DNA from: an uncultured Lachnospiraceae bacterium | Lineage (GTDB): Bacteria > Bacillota > Clostridia > Lachnospirales > Lachnospiraceae | Direction: 5' to 3' | DNA: 64,000 nucleotides | Assembly: GCA_910588955.1 (NCBI GenBank) | Contig: CAJURQ010000003.1 | Span: forward strand, 219,487-283,486 | Shown: positions 41,249 through 50,450 of the stretch, one piece after another | Position numbering within the stretch: the first letter of the stretch is position 1 | How the letters are laid out: the number at the start of each line of letters is the position of its first letter | Position numbers and translations under genes: made by a program | The notes under the pieces: model-generated | The model's database searches: none | What the model was told of the DNA's origin: nothing | What the model saw: only the letters and a program-made list of their open reading frames with translations

Positions 41249-42274
41249 ATGGAGAAAAAGAATCTGGATTGGGCGAATATCGGTTTCGGCTATCATGAGA
41301 CGGACAAACGTTTCGTGGCGAATTTCAAGAACGGCGCGTGGGATGAAGGCGCGCTTGTGGATGACGCCAACATTGTGATGAACGAGTGCGCGGGCGTTTT
41401 ACAGTATGCGCAGACCTGTTTTGAAGGTATGAAGGCGTACACTACCGAGGACGGGCGCATCGTGACTTTCCGTCCCGATCTGAACGCGCAGCGCATGGAA
41501 GATTCCTGCAAGCGGCTGGAGATGCCGGTATTTCCGCAGGAGCGTTTCATTCAGGCTGTGACGGACGTGGTGGCTGCGAACGAGGCTTATGTGCCGCCCT
41601 ACGGATCCGGCGCAACCCTCTATATCAGACCTTATATGTTCGGCATTTCCCCGGTTATCGGCGTAAAGCCGGCGGACGAGTACCAGTTCCGGGTGTTTAC
41701 CACTCCTGTCGGTCCTTACTTTAAGGGCGGCGTAAAGCCGATCACGATCAAGGTGAGCGATTTTGACCGCGCCGCACCGCACGGCACAGGGCATATCAAG
41801 GCGGGCTTGAACTATGCGATGAGCCTTCATGCCATTGTGACGGCGCACGAGGAAGGCTACGACGAGAACATGTATCTGGATGCGGGCAGCAGGACGTATG
41901 TGGAGGAGACCGGCGGGGCGAACTTCCTGTTCGTGACAAAGGACAATAAGGTGATTACGCCGAAGTCTGACAGCATCCTGCCCTCTATCACCAGACGTTC
42001 CCTGATGACGGTGGCGAAGGACTATCTGGGGCTTGAGGTGGAGGAGCGTCCGATCGCGCTGGAGGAAGTGAAAGATTTTGCGGAGTGCGGTCTTTGTGGC
42101 ACGGCTGCGGTTATTTCCCCGGTAGGAAAGATCGTAGACCACGGAAAAGAGATTGCGTTCCCCAGCGGCATGAGCGAGATGGGATCTGTCACGAAAAAGC
42201 TGTATGACACGCTGACGGGGATTCAGATGGGCAGAATCGACGCGCCCGAGGGATGGATTCACGTAATTAAGTAA
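41249..42274 (+). CDS. ilvE: Branched-chain amino acid aminotransferase
   Basis: 341 residues: FEGMKAYTTEDGRIVTFRPD, YIRPYMFG, the PLP lysine in GTGHIKAGLNYA, and EETGGANFLFV..SILPSITRRS. It transfers the amino group to or from leucine, isoleucine and valine. Longer eukaryote-like type II form, normal for Clostridia. Stands alone with its own promoter. Confidence 0.95.
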   Translation: MEKKNLDWANIGFGYHETDKRFVANFKNGAWDEGALVDDANIVMNECAGVLQYAQTCFEGMKAYTTEDGRIVTFRPDLNAQRMEDSCKRLEMPVFPQERFIQAVTDVVAANEAYVPPYGSGATLYIRPYMFGISPVIGVKPADEYQFRVFTTPVGPYFKGGVKPITIKVSDFDRAAPHGTGHIKAGLNYAMSLHAIVTAHEEGYDENMYLDAGSRTYVEETGGANFLFVTKDNKVITPKSDSILPSITRRSLMTVAKDYLGLEVEERPIALEEVKDFAECGLCGTAAVISPVGKIVDHGKEIAFPSGMSEMGSVTKKLYDTLTGIQMGRIDAPEGWIHVIK

Positions 42275-42430
42275 AACACTGGTATGGCTTTTAAGAAACG
42301 GTTGGGATAAAAGGGAAAGGGATTAGGTTGGGATGCTGTGGCATACAATTTAATCCTTTTTCAAATCATGCGGCAGGAGGAAGCGGAGGAACGCAGCCTG
42401 TCAGGCAGACGTTTCGGAATGGAGAGTAAG

Positions 42431-43192
42431 ATGAATGACGCGGCGATCAGGGAGCGGTATCCCTACCTATATGAGACTCATCTACACACGTCGGAAGCCA
42501 GTGCCTGTGCGAGAAGCACCGGAGTGGAGATGGCGCGTGCCTGTAAAGAGTACGGGTATACCGGCATTTTTGTGACGGATCATAACTGGGGCGGCAACAC
42601 CTGTGTGGACAGAAGCCTGCCGTGGGATGCGTGGGTGGATCAATTTTGTCTCGGATATGAACACGCGAAGGCGGAGGGGGACAAAATCGGGCTGGATGTC
42701 TTTTTCGGCTATGAGGCAGGTTATGACGCCACGGAATTTTTATTGTATGGGATTGATAAGGCGTGGATGAAGGCACACCCGGAACTTCGCTCGATATCCG
42801 TGGAGGAGCAGTACGTGCTGGTGCACGAGGCGGGCGGACTGGTGATGCACGCCCACCCTTACAGGGAGGAGGCTTATATTCCCGAGGTGCGCCTTTTTCC
42901 GGAATGGGTGGACGGCGTGGAGGGGATCAACGCCGCGCACCACTGGTATTCCGGAACACTGAGGGATAAGACAGTCTTTGACAAGAGGGCTGTTGCCTAT
43001 GGTCGGGCGCACGCTTTTCCTCTGAGTGCGGGATCGGACATTCACTCCACGAATCTGTTCGGGGGCGGCGTGGCGTTTCGCAGGAAGCTGCGCTCGGCGG
43101 CGGATTATGTGCAGGCGGTTCTTAGCGGGGAGGATTATGTGCTGACGGATGGGAAGGTGTGGTATCATAAAAATGGAAGGGTCGTAGAATAG
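42431..43192 (+). CDS. PHP-domain phosphoesterase
   Basis: 253 residues. The metal ligands are visible: YETHLHTSEAS (HxH), FVTDHNWGG, FFGYEAGYD, VMHAHPYRE and LSAGSDIHS. PHP proteins are metal-dependent phosphoesterases, including histidinol phosphatase and nucleases; the substrate here is unknown. I use ATG 42431 behind GGAGAG, with ATG 42419 as the alternative. The foldase gene starts eight bases after the stop. Confidence 0.82.
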   Translation: MNDAAIRERYPYLYETHLHTSEASACARSTGVEMARACKEYGYTGIFVTDHNWGGNTCVDRSLPWDAWVDQFCLGYEHAKAEGDKIGLDVFFGYEAGYDATEFLLYGIDKAWMKAHPELRSISVEEQYVLVHEAGGLVMHAHPYREEAYIPEVRLFPEWVDGVEGINAAHHWYSGTLRDKTVFDKRAVAYGRAHAFPLSAGSDIHSTNLFGGGVAFRRKLRSAADYVQAVLSGEDYVLTDGKVWYHKNGRVVE

Positions 43193-43199
43193 GAGGAGT

Positions 43200-44267
43200 A
43201 TGGGTATCAAGAGATGGAAACAGATAGCGGTATATATGTTGCTTGTAGTTATGTTAACTGGCATGACTACAGGCTGCGGCGACGGTGACGGGTTTGGCAC
43301 GAAGGTGGTGCTTACCACGGGGTTTGAGAAGGATGAGATATTCCGGATCGAGACGAGTACGTGCAGGCTGCCGGAGCTTATGGTGTATCTGACCACGATC
43401 CAGAATCGTTATGAGAGCGTGTACGGGCAGGAGATCTGGGGGACGATCGCGGACGGCGTGACGCTTGAGGAAAATGTCAAGAATATCGCGCTGGCGCAGA
43501 TTGCCCAGATCAAAACCATGAACCTGATGGCGGAAAAGTATGAGGTGGAACTGGACGAGGAGGAGCGCGCGCGTGCGGAGAATGCGGCGAAAGCGTACTA
43601 TGAGACGCTGGGGGAACGGGAGATCGAGCTGATGGGCGTCAACGAGAAGACCATCAAATCACTTTACAACGAGCTGGCACGGGCGGAGAAGATGTATCAG
43701 TATACCATCAAGGACATCAACCCGGAGATCAGCGACGACGAGGCGCGCACCATCACCGTGCAGCACATTCTGATCAAGACTTACGCGCTGGACGGGACAG
43801 GAAAGAAGATCGAGTATACTGAGGAGGCAAAGCGGGACGCTTACAGGCGTGCGATCGAGGCGCTTGGGCAGGCGAGGGAGAACGAGGATTTCGACGCGCT
43901 TATCCGCAAGTACAGTGAGGACGACAAATCAACCTACTCCTTCGGCAAGGGGGAGATGGAGGAGTCCTTTGAGACGGCGGCTTTCAATCTGGGAACGGGA
44001 GAGATCAGCGATGTGGTGGAGACGGAGTTTGGTTATCACATCATCAAGTGTATCAACACCTTTGACAGAGAGGAGACGGACGCGAACAAGATCAAGATCG
44101 TGGAGCAGAGACGGGAGGAGGCTTTCGGGCAGGAGTACGACGCCTACATGGCGACGCTCACTAGAAATTTGAACGAGGAGTTGTGGGACAGTGTGAACTT
44201 TATCCATGACGGGGAAGTGACGACGCAGAATTTCTTTGAGGTGTATGCGCAGTATTTCGGGAGCTGA
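43200..44267 (+). CDS. PrsA-like peptidyl-prolyl isomerase lipoprotein
   Basis: 355 residues: a signal with lipobox-like MTTGCG at about residue 26, a helical SurA_N-type chaperone arm, and a parvulin domain at about 190-290 (VQHILIKT, YSFGKGEMEESFETAAFNL, TEFGYHIIKCI). Extracytoplasmic foldase for secreted proteins. The lipobox has threonine at -3, which is unusual. Confidence 0.86.
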   Translation: MGIKRWKQIAVYMLLVVMLTGMTTGCGDGDGFGTKVVLTTGFEKDEIFRIETSTCRLPELMVYLTTIQNRYESVYGQEIWGTIADGVTLEENVKNIALAQIAQIKTMNLMAEKYEVELDEEERARAENAAKAYYETLGEREIELMGVNEKTIKSLYNELARAEKMYQYTIKDINPEISDDEARTITVQHILIKTYALDGTGKKIEYTEEAKRDAYRRAIEALGQARENEDFDALIRKYSEDDKSTYSFGKGEMEESFETAAFNLGTGEISDVVETEFGYHIIKCINTFDREETDANKIKIVEQRREEAFGQEYDAYMATLTRNLNEELWDSVNFIHDGEVTTQNFFEVYAQYFGS

Positions 44268-44347
44268 ACAGACTTTACACTTTTTTGATTTTAGAAAAAG
44301 TTTATAATTCCTCAAACACGCATAAAATGGGCAAAATCCACAAATTA

Positions 44348-44374
44348 TTAGCACTCACAGCCAATGAGTGCTAA
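44348..44374 (+). promoter_or_regulatory. CIRCE operator (HrcA site)
   Basis: TTAGCACTC (44348-44356), nine bases, GAGTGCTAA (44366-44374): a perfect CIRCE inverted repeat, about 80 bases before htpG. Confidence 0.95.
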
Positions 44375-44381
44375 TTTGTTC

Positions 44382-44410
44382 TTGACTTCTTAATTTAGGC
44401 GTATTAAACT
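44382..44410 (+). promoter_or_regulatory. Promoter of htpG
   Basis: TTGACT (44382-44387), 17 bases, TAAACT (44405-44410). CIRCE ends seven bases upstream of the -35 box. Confidence 0.7.
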
Positions 44411-44454
44411 ATCCACTAGAATATTTCTTATTATAGAAAGGAACGTGAGCAATT

Positions 44455-46539
44455 ATGGCAGCGAAACATGGCAATTTATCGATCAACAGCGACAATATTT
44501 TCCCGATTATCAAGAAATGGCTGTATTCCGATCACGACATCTTTTTCAGGGAGCTGATCTCTAACGGATGCGACGCGATCACGAAGCTGAAAAAGCTGGA
44601 TATGATGGGCGAGTACGCGCTGGCGGATGATTACAAGGCGAAGATTCAGGTTATTGTTAATCCGGAGGAAAAGACGCTTAAATTTATCGATAACGGTATC
44701 GGAATGACAGCGGACGAGGTGGAGGAGTACATCAACCAGATCGCTTTCTCCGGCGCGACGGATTTTATCGAGAAATACAAGGACAAGGCGAACGAGGATC
44801 AGATCATCGGTCACTTTGGTCTGGGCTTCTATTCGGCGTTCATGGTGGCGGACGAGGTGGAGATCGACACTTTGTCATGGCAGGACGGCGCGCAGGCTGT
44901 GCTCTGGACTTGCGACGGCGGCACAGAGTTTGACATGGAGGACGGCACGAGGACTGAGGTCGGCACGGAGATCACCCTTCACATCAACGAGGACTGCTTG
45001 GAGTTCTGCAACGAATACAAGGCGAAAGAGGTTATTAAGAAATACTGTTCCTTCATGCCCACGGAAATCTGGCTTTCCAAAGCAAACACCACGGAGACCC
45101 AGATCATCAAAGAGGATGAAAAACTGGACACCGACGAGGTGGTGGAGGAGATCAAGAAGGAGAAGGAGGAGGACGAGCAGAAGTTAAAGATCAAGAAGCG
45201 TCCCGAGCTTCTCAACGAGACGCAGCCCCTCTGGGCGAAGCACCCCAACGAGTGCACGAAGGAAGAGTATCTGGAGTTTTACCGCAAAGTTTTCCAAGAC
45301 TACAAGGAGCCGCTTTTCTGGATTCATTTGAACATGGATTATCCTTTTAATATGAAGGGCATCCTCTACTTCCCGAAGATCAATATGGAGTACGAGTCCA
45401 TTGAAGGGACGATCAAGCTGTATAATAATCAGGTGTTTATCGCGGACAATATCAAGGAAGTGATTCCTGAGTTTTTGATGCTGCTCAAAGGTGTGATCGA
45501 CTGTCCGGATCTGCCGCTCAATGTGTCCAGAAGCGCGCTGCAGAACGACGGCTTTGTGAAGAAGATAAGCGAGTACATCACAAAGAAGGTGGCGGACAAG
45601 CTCTCCGGCATGTGCAAGACCGAGAAGGAAGAGTACGAGAAGTATTGGGATGATATCAGTCCCTTCATCAAGTTCGGCTGCTTAAAGGACGACAAGTTCT
45701 GCGAGAAGATGACCGATTATATCCTCTTCAAGAATCTGGACGGCGTGTACATGACGCTGCCCGAGTGTCTGGAAGTCAACAAGATAGATCCCGACGAGGC
45801 GGAGGAGGGCGAGAGCGCCACGGATGAGAACGGCGAGAAGGTAGAAGCCGAAGTTGTTGACGAGTCTGAGAAAGTGGACGGCGAAGTGCTCGACGAGAAC
45901 GGTGAGCCCGTCGAGGAGGAGAAGAAGGAGAAGGTCATCTACTATGTGACCGACGAGAAACAGCAGAGCCAGTATATCAACATGTTCAAGGCGGCGAAGA
46001 TGGACGCGGTGGTGCTGACCCACAATATCGACCAGCCTTTTGTCTCCCAGCTTGAGGCGAAGAACGAGGGCATTAAATTCCAGCGTATCGACGCGGATTT
46101 GACGGACACCTTCAAGGCAAAGACGTCCAAGAAGGCTGAGAAGGAGATGGAGGAGCAGGCGGAAAGCATCGCCAAGCTGATGAAGAAAGTGCTCAAGAAG
46201 GACGCCATCAAGGTGAAGATCGAGAAACTGAAAAGCAAGAAGATTTCTTCCATGATCACGCTCTCCGAGGAGTCTCGCCGGATGCAGGATATGATGAAGA
46301 TGTACTCCATGCCCGGCATGGATATGGGGATGTTCGGCAAGGAGGGGGAGACGCTGATTTTGAACGCGAACCACCCGCTCGTGCAGTATGTGCTGGAGCA
46401 TCAGGACGGCGAGAACGTGAAGATGATCTGCGAACAGCTCTACGATCTGGCGCTGCTGCAGCAGGCGCCCCTTGAGCCGGAGGCGATGACCAAGTTTGTT
46501 GCGAGAAGCAATGAGATTATGATGATGCTGACGAAGTAG
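44455..46539 (+). CDS. htpG: HSP90-type chaperone HtpG
   Basis: 694 residues: N-terminal GHKL ATPase (FFRELISNGCDAITKL, DNGIGMT, GHFGLGFYSAFMVAD), a middle domain (PLFWIHLNMDYPFNMKGILYF, LPLNVSRSALQND) and a C-terminal dimerisation domain. A charged, acidic insertion (about 445-500, EGESATDENGEKVEAEVVDE..) lies in the middle domain and is not part of the E. coli protein; Lachnospiraceae homologues often carry such inserts. The CIRCE element upstream puts it under HrcA, in contrast to Bacillus subtilis htpG. Confidence 0.95.
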   Translation: MAAKHGNLSINSDNIFPIIKKWLYSDHDIFFRELISNGCDAITKLKKLDMMGEYALADDYKAKIQVIVNPEEKTLKFIDNGIGMTADEVEEYINQIAFSGATDFIEKYKDKANEDQIIGHFGLGFYSAFMVADEVEIDTLSWQDGAQAVLWTCDGGTEFDMEDGTRTEVGTEITLHINEDCLEFCNEYKAKEVIKKYCSFMPTEIWLSKANTTETQIIKEDEKLDTDEVVEEIKKEKEEDEQKLKIKKRPELLNETQPLWAKHPNECTKEEYLEFYRKVFQDYKEPLFWIHLNMDYPFNMKGILYFPKINMEYESIEGTIKLYNNQVFIADNIKEVIPEFLMLLKGVIDCPDLPLNVSRSALQNDGFVKKISEYITKKVADKLSGMCKTEKEEYEKYWDDISPFIKFGCLKDDKFCEKMTDYILFKNLDGVYMTLPECLEVNKIDPDEAEEGESATDENGEKVEAEVVDESEKVDGEVLDENGEPVEEEKKEKVIYYVTDEKQQSQYINMFKAAKMDAVVLTHNIDQPFVSQLEAKNEGIKFQRIDADLTDTFKAKTSKKAEKEMEEQAESIAKLMKKVLKKDAIKVKIEKLKSKKISSMITLSEESRRMQDMMKMYSMPGMDMGMFGKEGETLILNANHPLVQYVLEHQDGENVKMICEQLYDLALLQQAPLEPEAMTKFVARSNEIMMMLTK

Positions 46540-46613
46540 AAGCTTGGTGGAATAAAATTAGAACGTAGCGTTGAATCATGTAAATCAAAATATCAACCTA
46601 AAAAAATGAACGG

Positions 46614-46663
46614 ATAACCGGATTTGTCTGCAGATAAGTGGATAGATTCGGTTATTTGTTTAT
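46614..46663 (+). terminator. Terminator of htpG
   Basis: ATAACCGGAT pairs with ATTCGGTTAT (one mismatch) around a 24-base loop, followed by TTGTTTATTGT. Confidence 0.6.
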
Positions 46664-46667
46664 TGTA

Positions 46668-46696
46668 TTGTAATTACATGGGAAATGATTTATAAT
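46668..46696 (+). promoter_or_regulatory. Promoter of the GH51 gene
   Basis: TTGTAA (46668-46673), 17 bases, TATAAT (46691-46696). Confidence 0.65.
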
Positions 46697-46768
46697 AATT
46701 TATAAAGTATTTCAGGTTAATCTAAACAAAACTATGTAAAGGAAAAGTAAGCGGAGGTATGGCGTGAA

Positions 46769-48970
46769 ATGAGAAAATCGGGATATATAAATCGGAAAAA
46801 GGTGACCGCATATGGCATTTGCCTGACGTTGGCGTTAGGTCTGGCGGCGTGCGGGCAGACCGCGGAACAGGACGGCACGGGAACGGACAGTGCGGCGGAA
46901 GAAACCGGACAGACGGCTGCGGACGCGGACAGTACAGGGAACGAAAATGGACAGAACGGTTTGACGGAGGGAAATGAACTGGCGGCGGCAGTGGACGGGA
47001 TCGCGTATCAGGTCAATACGGATATCAGCGGTCTGGACGAAAGTCATCGGATTTCGGACACTCTGTTCGGGCTTTTTCTGGAAGATATCAACTATGCTGT
47101 GGACGGCGGCATGTACGCGGAACTTGTGAAGAACCGCTCTTTTGAGTACGGCATGGAGGCAAGGGACGCGCAGCTTCACGGCTGGGAAGTGACCGGCGAG
47201 GCGGTGGAGTTTTCTGTGAAGGACGGGAGCGCGGACGGCACGGCGCTCAACGAGAACAACCCCCAGTATGCGGTGGTACATAATACGGGGACCTCTTCGG
47301 CAAAACCGCATGAAGGTATTCGAAACGGCGGCTTTGTGGAGGGCATGTCGATTGTGCAGGAGGCTTCCTATAATCTGTCTTTTTACTGTAAGTCTGAGGA
47401 CGGTTCGGTGGATGCGGTGACGGTGAGCCTTGGCAATGAGGACGGGACAGTTTACGCGGAACAGACGATAGAGGGCGTCACGGGGGAGTGGCAGAAATTT
47501 GAGACGACACTCACGCCGGACACAACGGAAAAACGGCATGTCTGTCTTGCGGTGGAGATTCCGGCGGGGACGGCATGTTTTGACATGATCTCCCTGATGT
47601 CGCAGGACACTTACAAGGGGCTGCCCATCCGCAAGGACTTTGGGGTGTATCTGGAGGCGTTAAATCCACAGTTTTTGCGGTTTCCCGGCGGCTGTGTGAT
47701 CGAGGGACGGGACGAGGAGAGCATTTACAGTTGGAAGGATTCCATCGGGGACGGACTCGCTTTTTCGATAAACGGGGAAGAGACGGTGGGAGATGTGGCG
47801 GTGCGCCCGCAGGGCAAAAGCATCTGGCAGGGATCCAAGGCGCATCCCTATTATACGACTTACGGACTGGGATTTTATGAGTATTTCGAGTTCTGTGAGG
47901 CGCTTGGCTGTATGCCGGTGCCCGTGCTCAACGCGGGTATGACCTGTGAGATTCAGAGTCCTTTTTATTCCGTGTATGAAACGTCGAGTGATGAGTTTAA
48001 GCAGTATGTGCAGGACGCTCTTGACTTGGTGGAGTTCTGTAAGGGGGACGGCAGTACCAAGTGGGGCGCGGTGCGCATTGCCATGGGACACGAAGCGCCC
48101 TTTGAGCTGAAATATATCGGTATCGGCAACGAACAGTGGCAGAGCGAGTACCATGAGCATTACAAGGAATTTGTGAAAGCTTTCGAGGAAGCGGCGGCGT
48201 CCGAACCCGCGCTTTACGGGGATGTGGAGCTGATTGTGGCAAACGGCACCGCTTTTGACAGCACGGAGGGATGGACGTATTTGTCCCAGAATCCGGACCA
48301 GATCACGACGCTTGTGGACGAGCATTATTACCAGACGCCGGAGTGGTTTCTTGCAAACACGAACCGGTATGACAGTTACGACAGGAACGGGCAGGCGAAG
48401 GTGTTCCTCGGCGAGTACGCGGCGAAGGCAAACACACTGGATGCGGCGCTTGCGGAGGCGGCGTATATGACGGGGCTTGAGAAGAACGGGGATGTGGTGG
48501 AGATGGCGTGCTACGCACCGCTTTTCTCTCACGAGAAGCTGAACCAGTGGGTGCCGGATCTGATTTTCTATTCCAACGACAGTATCTTCGGAACGGTCAA
48601 TTACTATGTGCAGCAGATGTACGGGAACAATGCGGGACAGTACAGTCTGGAGACAACGCTGACCGGCGCGCCGGAGCAGACGATCTACGAGTCGGCGGTG
48701 GACGCGGACGGGGACGTGATTATAAAGCTGGTCAACGTGTCGCAGGAGGAGCAGACCGTGCATGTGTTCCTTACGGGCAGGGAGATGGCATATTTTCTGC
48801 CGGAGGCGGATGTGACGGTGCTTGCGGGAGAGGATCCGAAGGCGGCGAACAGCTTTAAGGATATGGCGGTGACGCCGCAGGAGAGCAAGCTTGCGGTGTC
48901 GGAGAACTTTGAGTATCAGGCGCCCGCCAATTCACTGACGGTGATGCGGCTTGTGTCGTTGAAAGACTGA
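46769..48970 (+). CDS. GH51 alpha-L-arabinofuranosidase lipoprotein
   Basis: 733 residues. Signal with lipobox LAAC at residue 28, an S/T/D/E-rich linker, a CBM-like beta domain (about 125-275) and the GH51 catalytic barrel: FLRFPGGCVIEGRD, acid/base glutamate in YIGIGNEQWQSEYHEHY, nucleophile glutamate in VFLGEYAAK, and a C-terminal beta domain. It removes arabinose side chains from plant polysaccharides such as arabinoxylan. Surface attachment as a lipoprotein suits a gut fibre degrader. Start ATG 46769; the ribosome site GCGGAGG is 11 bases upstream. Confidence 0.9.
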   Translation: MRKSGYINRKKVTAYGICLTLALGLAACGQTAEQDGTGTDSAAEETGQTAADADSTGNENGQNGLTEGNELAAAVDGIAYQVNTDISGLDESHRISDTLFGLFLEDINYAVDGGMYAELVKNRSFEYGMEARDAQLHGWEVTGEAVEFSVKDGSADGTALNENNPQYAVVHNTGTSSAKPHEGIRNGGFVEGMSIVQEASYNLSFYCKSEDGSVDAVTVSLGNEDGTVYAEQTIEGVTGEWQKFETTLTPDTTEKRHVCLAVEIPAGTACFDMISLMSQDTYKGLPIRKDFGVYLEALNPQFLRFPGGCVIEGRDEESIYSWKDSIGDGLAFSINGEETVGDVAVRPQGKSIWQGSKAHPYYTTYGLGFYEYFEFCEALGCMPVPVLNAGMTCEIQSPFYSVYETSSDEFKQYVQDALDLVEFCKGDGSTKWGAVRIAMGHEAPFELKYIGIGNEQWQSEYHEHYKEFVKAFEEAAASEPALYGDVELIVANGTAFDSTEGWTYLSQNPDQITTLVDEHYYQTPEWFLANTNRYDSYDRNGQAKVFLGEYAAKANTLDAALAEAAYMTGLEKNGDVVEMACYAPLFSHEKLNQWVPDLIFYSNDSIFGTVNYYVQQMYGNNAGQYSLETTLTGAPEQTIYESAVDADGDVIIKLVNVSQEEQTVHVFLTGREMAYFLPEADVTVLAGEDPKAANSFKDMAVTPQESKLAVSENFEYQAPANSLTVMRLVSLKD

Positions 48971-49073
48971 GCAGTTTTCTCCTGTGTCTCCCGCAGGGTG
49001 TATGAGGTGTGAAAAACGGCATTTTTCATTCCGATTTGAGGCATAGCAGAGCTGTGACGTGGCGGGTAGGATG

Positions 49074-49096
49074 AAAGGGGCTTACACAGCCCCTTT
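49074..49096. terminator. Hairpin at the end of the HxlR gene
   Basis: AAAGGGGC (49074-49081) pairs with GCCCCTTT (49089-49096) and includes the stop codon of the HxlR gene; may end both converging transcripts. Confidence 0.5.
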
Positions 49097-49405
49097 GTAG
49101 GCGTTTCCCCAATCCATCATGGCATCCAGAACCGGACGCAGGGATTCGCCAAGCTCACTCAGCGCATATTCTACGCGGGGCGGTACCTCGGCATAGATTG
49201 TCCGGGTGACAATACCGTCCTCTTCCATGGAGCGGAGGGAATCGGTCAGCACCTTCTGGCTGATTCCGTCCAGATCCTTTTTCAATTCATTAAACCGCCA
49301 TGGGCGGGTCAGGAGATTACGGATAACCAACAGTTTCCATTTGCTGCCGATCAGCGATACGGTGGTCGCGACGGGGCAGTCTGGCAGTTCGTCCTTTGTT
49401 TTCAT
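49082..49405 (-). CDS. HxlR-family transcriptional regulator
   Basis: 107 residues, one HxlR winged helix: CPVATTVSLIGSKWKLLVIRNLL, RFNELKKDLDGISQKVLTDSLR, PPRVEYALSELGESLRPVL. A cysteine near the start (DCPVATT) is in the position used for thiol or electrophile sensing in Bacillus relatives. I start at ATG 49405. It is divergent from the RiPP precursor gene, with a palindrome between. Confidence 0.88.
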   Translation of the reverse strand: MKTKDELPDCPVATTVSLIGSKWKLLVIRNLLTRPWRFNELKKDLDGISQKVLTDSLRSMEEDGIVTRTIYAEVPPRVEYALSELGESLRPVLDAMMDWGNAYKGAV

Positions 49406-49541
49406 ATTTACCTCATTTCCGTTTTGTCTTTGTCTCGATAGAGTCGGGACTACAATAGTTTCCAAAAGATACTTACATTCAAATTATAGTGTAATATATA
49501 TGCGGTGTCAAAGAGAGGTTATCAAAAGGTGACTATCTAAT

Positions 49542-49561
49542 AAAAAAGTGCGTACTTTTTT
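49542..49561. promoter_or_regulatory. Palindrome between hxlR-type gene and the RiPP gene
   Basis: AAAAAAGT-GCGT-ACTTTTTT is a perfect inverted repeat, a plausible operator for the adjacent HxlR regulator or for the RiPP gene promoter. Confidence 0.5.
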
Positions 49562-49640
49562 CCTGTGTTCCGCCTTGCTAGAATGAAATTGTCGAAAGGA
49601 CAAAAACACAAAACACAGAGAATGAAGGAGGTAACAAACT

Positions 49641-49778
49641 ATGTCACTTTCCAATTTATCGGGATGGAACAACGAGGCGGCGCCCGCAGCGGCATGTGGA
49701 ACAGCGTGCGGGGCGGGAGACAAACCGGCAGAGAAACCCGCGGCATGCGGTTCGTCGTGCGGAGCCGGTGACAAATAG
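49641..49778 (+). CDS. ACGX-type cysteine-rich RiPP precursor peptide
   Basis: 45 residues with a perfect ribosome site (AAGGAGG, nine bases before ATG). The leader is MSLSNLSGWNNEAAPAA and the core has two repeats ACGTACGAGDK and ACGSSCGAGDK separated by a P/A/E/K linker. I recall TIGRFAM-type annotations for an ACGX-repeat peptide with a dedicated radical SAM/SPASM maturase; the downstream gene is exactly such a maturase, but broken. The cysteines would be the thioether or modification sites. The peptide itself is intact. Confidence 0.75.
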   Translation: MSLSNLSGWNNEAAPAAACGTACGAGDKPAEKPAACGSSCGAGDK

Positions 49779-49914
49779 GCTGGCTTCCAGAGTACATGCG
49801 ATTGTCCAGTGGTCTGTGAGATAACGGGCTGCCGGACAGCTAAAGACAGCAGAGTAAGGTTGACATAAAACAGCCATATATAATTTACATAAATTAGAAA
49901 GCGGGGACGAGAGC

Positions 49915-50450
49915 ATGAGCGAATATTTTTCTTTTCAGTGGCACATCACGGACGACTGCGATCAGAGATGCAAACACTGCTATATTTTTTCCGAAAACAA
50001 CTGCAAAAGTTTGGACTCTATGAACTGGGAACAGATGCAGGAAGTCGTGGCGGCGTGCGAAGATTTCTGTGAAGTGTACCACAGGCTTCCCTATTTTTAC
50101 ATCACGGGCGGCAATCCCATTCTGCACCCGGATTTCTGGCGGTTGCTGGAGCTGTTGAAGAGCAGGGACATTCCCTTCACAATCCTCGGCAACCCCTTTC
50201 ATCTGAATGACGAGGTATGCAGAAGAATGAAGGCGTACGGCTGTCAAAAATATCAGCTTTCGCTGGACGGGATGCGAGACTTACTTTAACAAGAAGGACC
50301 ATCTCTAGACACTTTACGAGTATGAGACCGGCGAGTTTAAGATACCGGCGGATGCGAAGGAAGGCGTGATTTACGGCGGATGCAACTGCGGGAACTGCCA
50401 TATAACGATTCTGCCAAACGGCGATATATATGCCTGCCGCCGGGTGCAGA
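49915..50450 (+). pseudogene. Broken radical SAM/SPASM maturase of the ACGX system
   Basis: The frame from 49915 codes 125 residues of a radical SAM N-terminus (HITDDCDQRCKHCYIFSE, CxxxCxxC cluster; FYITGGNPILHPDFW; YQLSLDGMR) and then stops. In another frame ETYFNKKDHL, a TAG, then TLYEYETGEFKIP and GGCNCGNCHITILPNGDIY continue as the C-terminal (SPASM) part. The middle of the barrel, expected between SLDGMR and YFNKKD, is absent. So there is an internal deletion with frame change plus a nonsense codon where tryptophan is expected. Not functional as read. Confidence 0.8.

Noticed and set aside
44268..44347. A second promoter (TATAAT near 44303) upstream of CIRCE
   Set aside because: No acceptable -35 box at 16-18 bases; left as a possibility only.
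49865..50300. Intact radical SAM gene
   Set aside because: The frame ends at 50289 inside the barrel; the C-terminal part is in another frame beyond a TAG.
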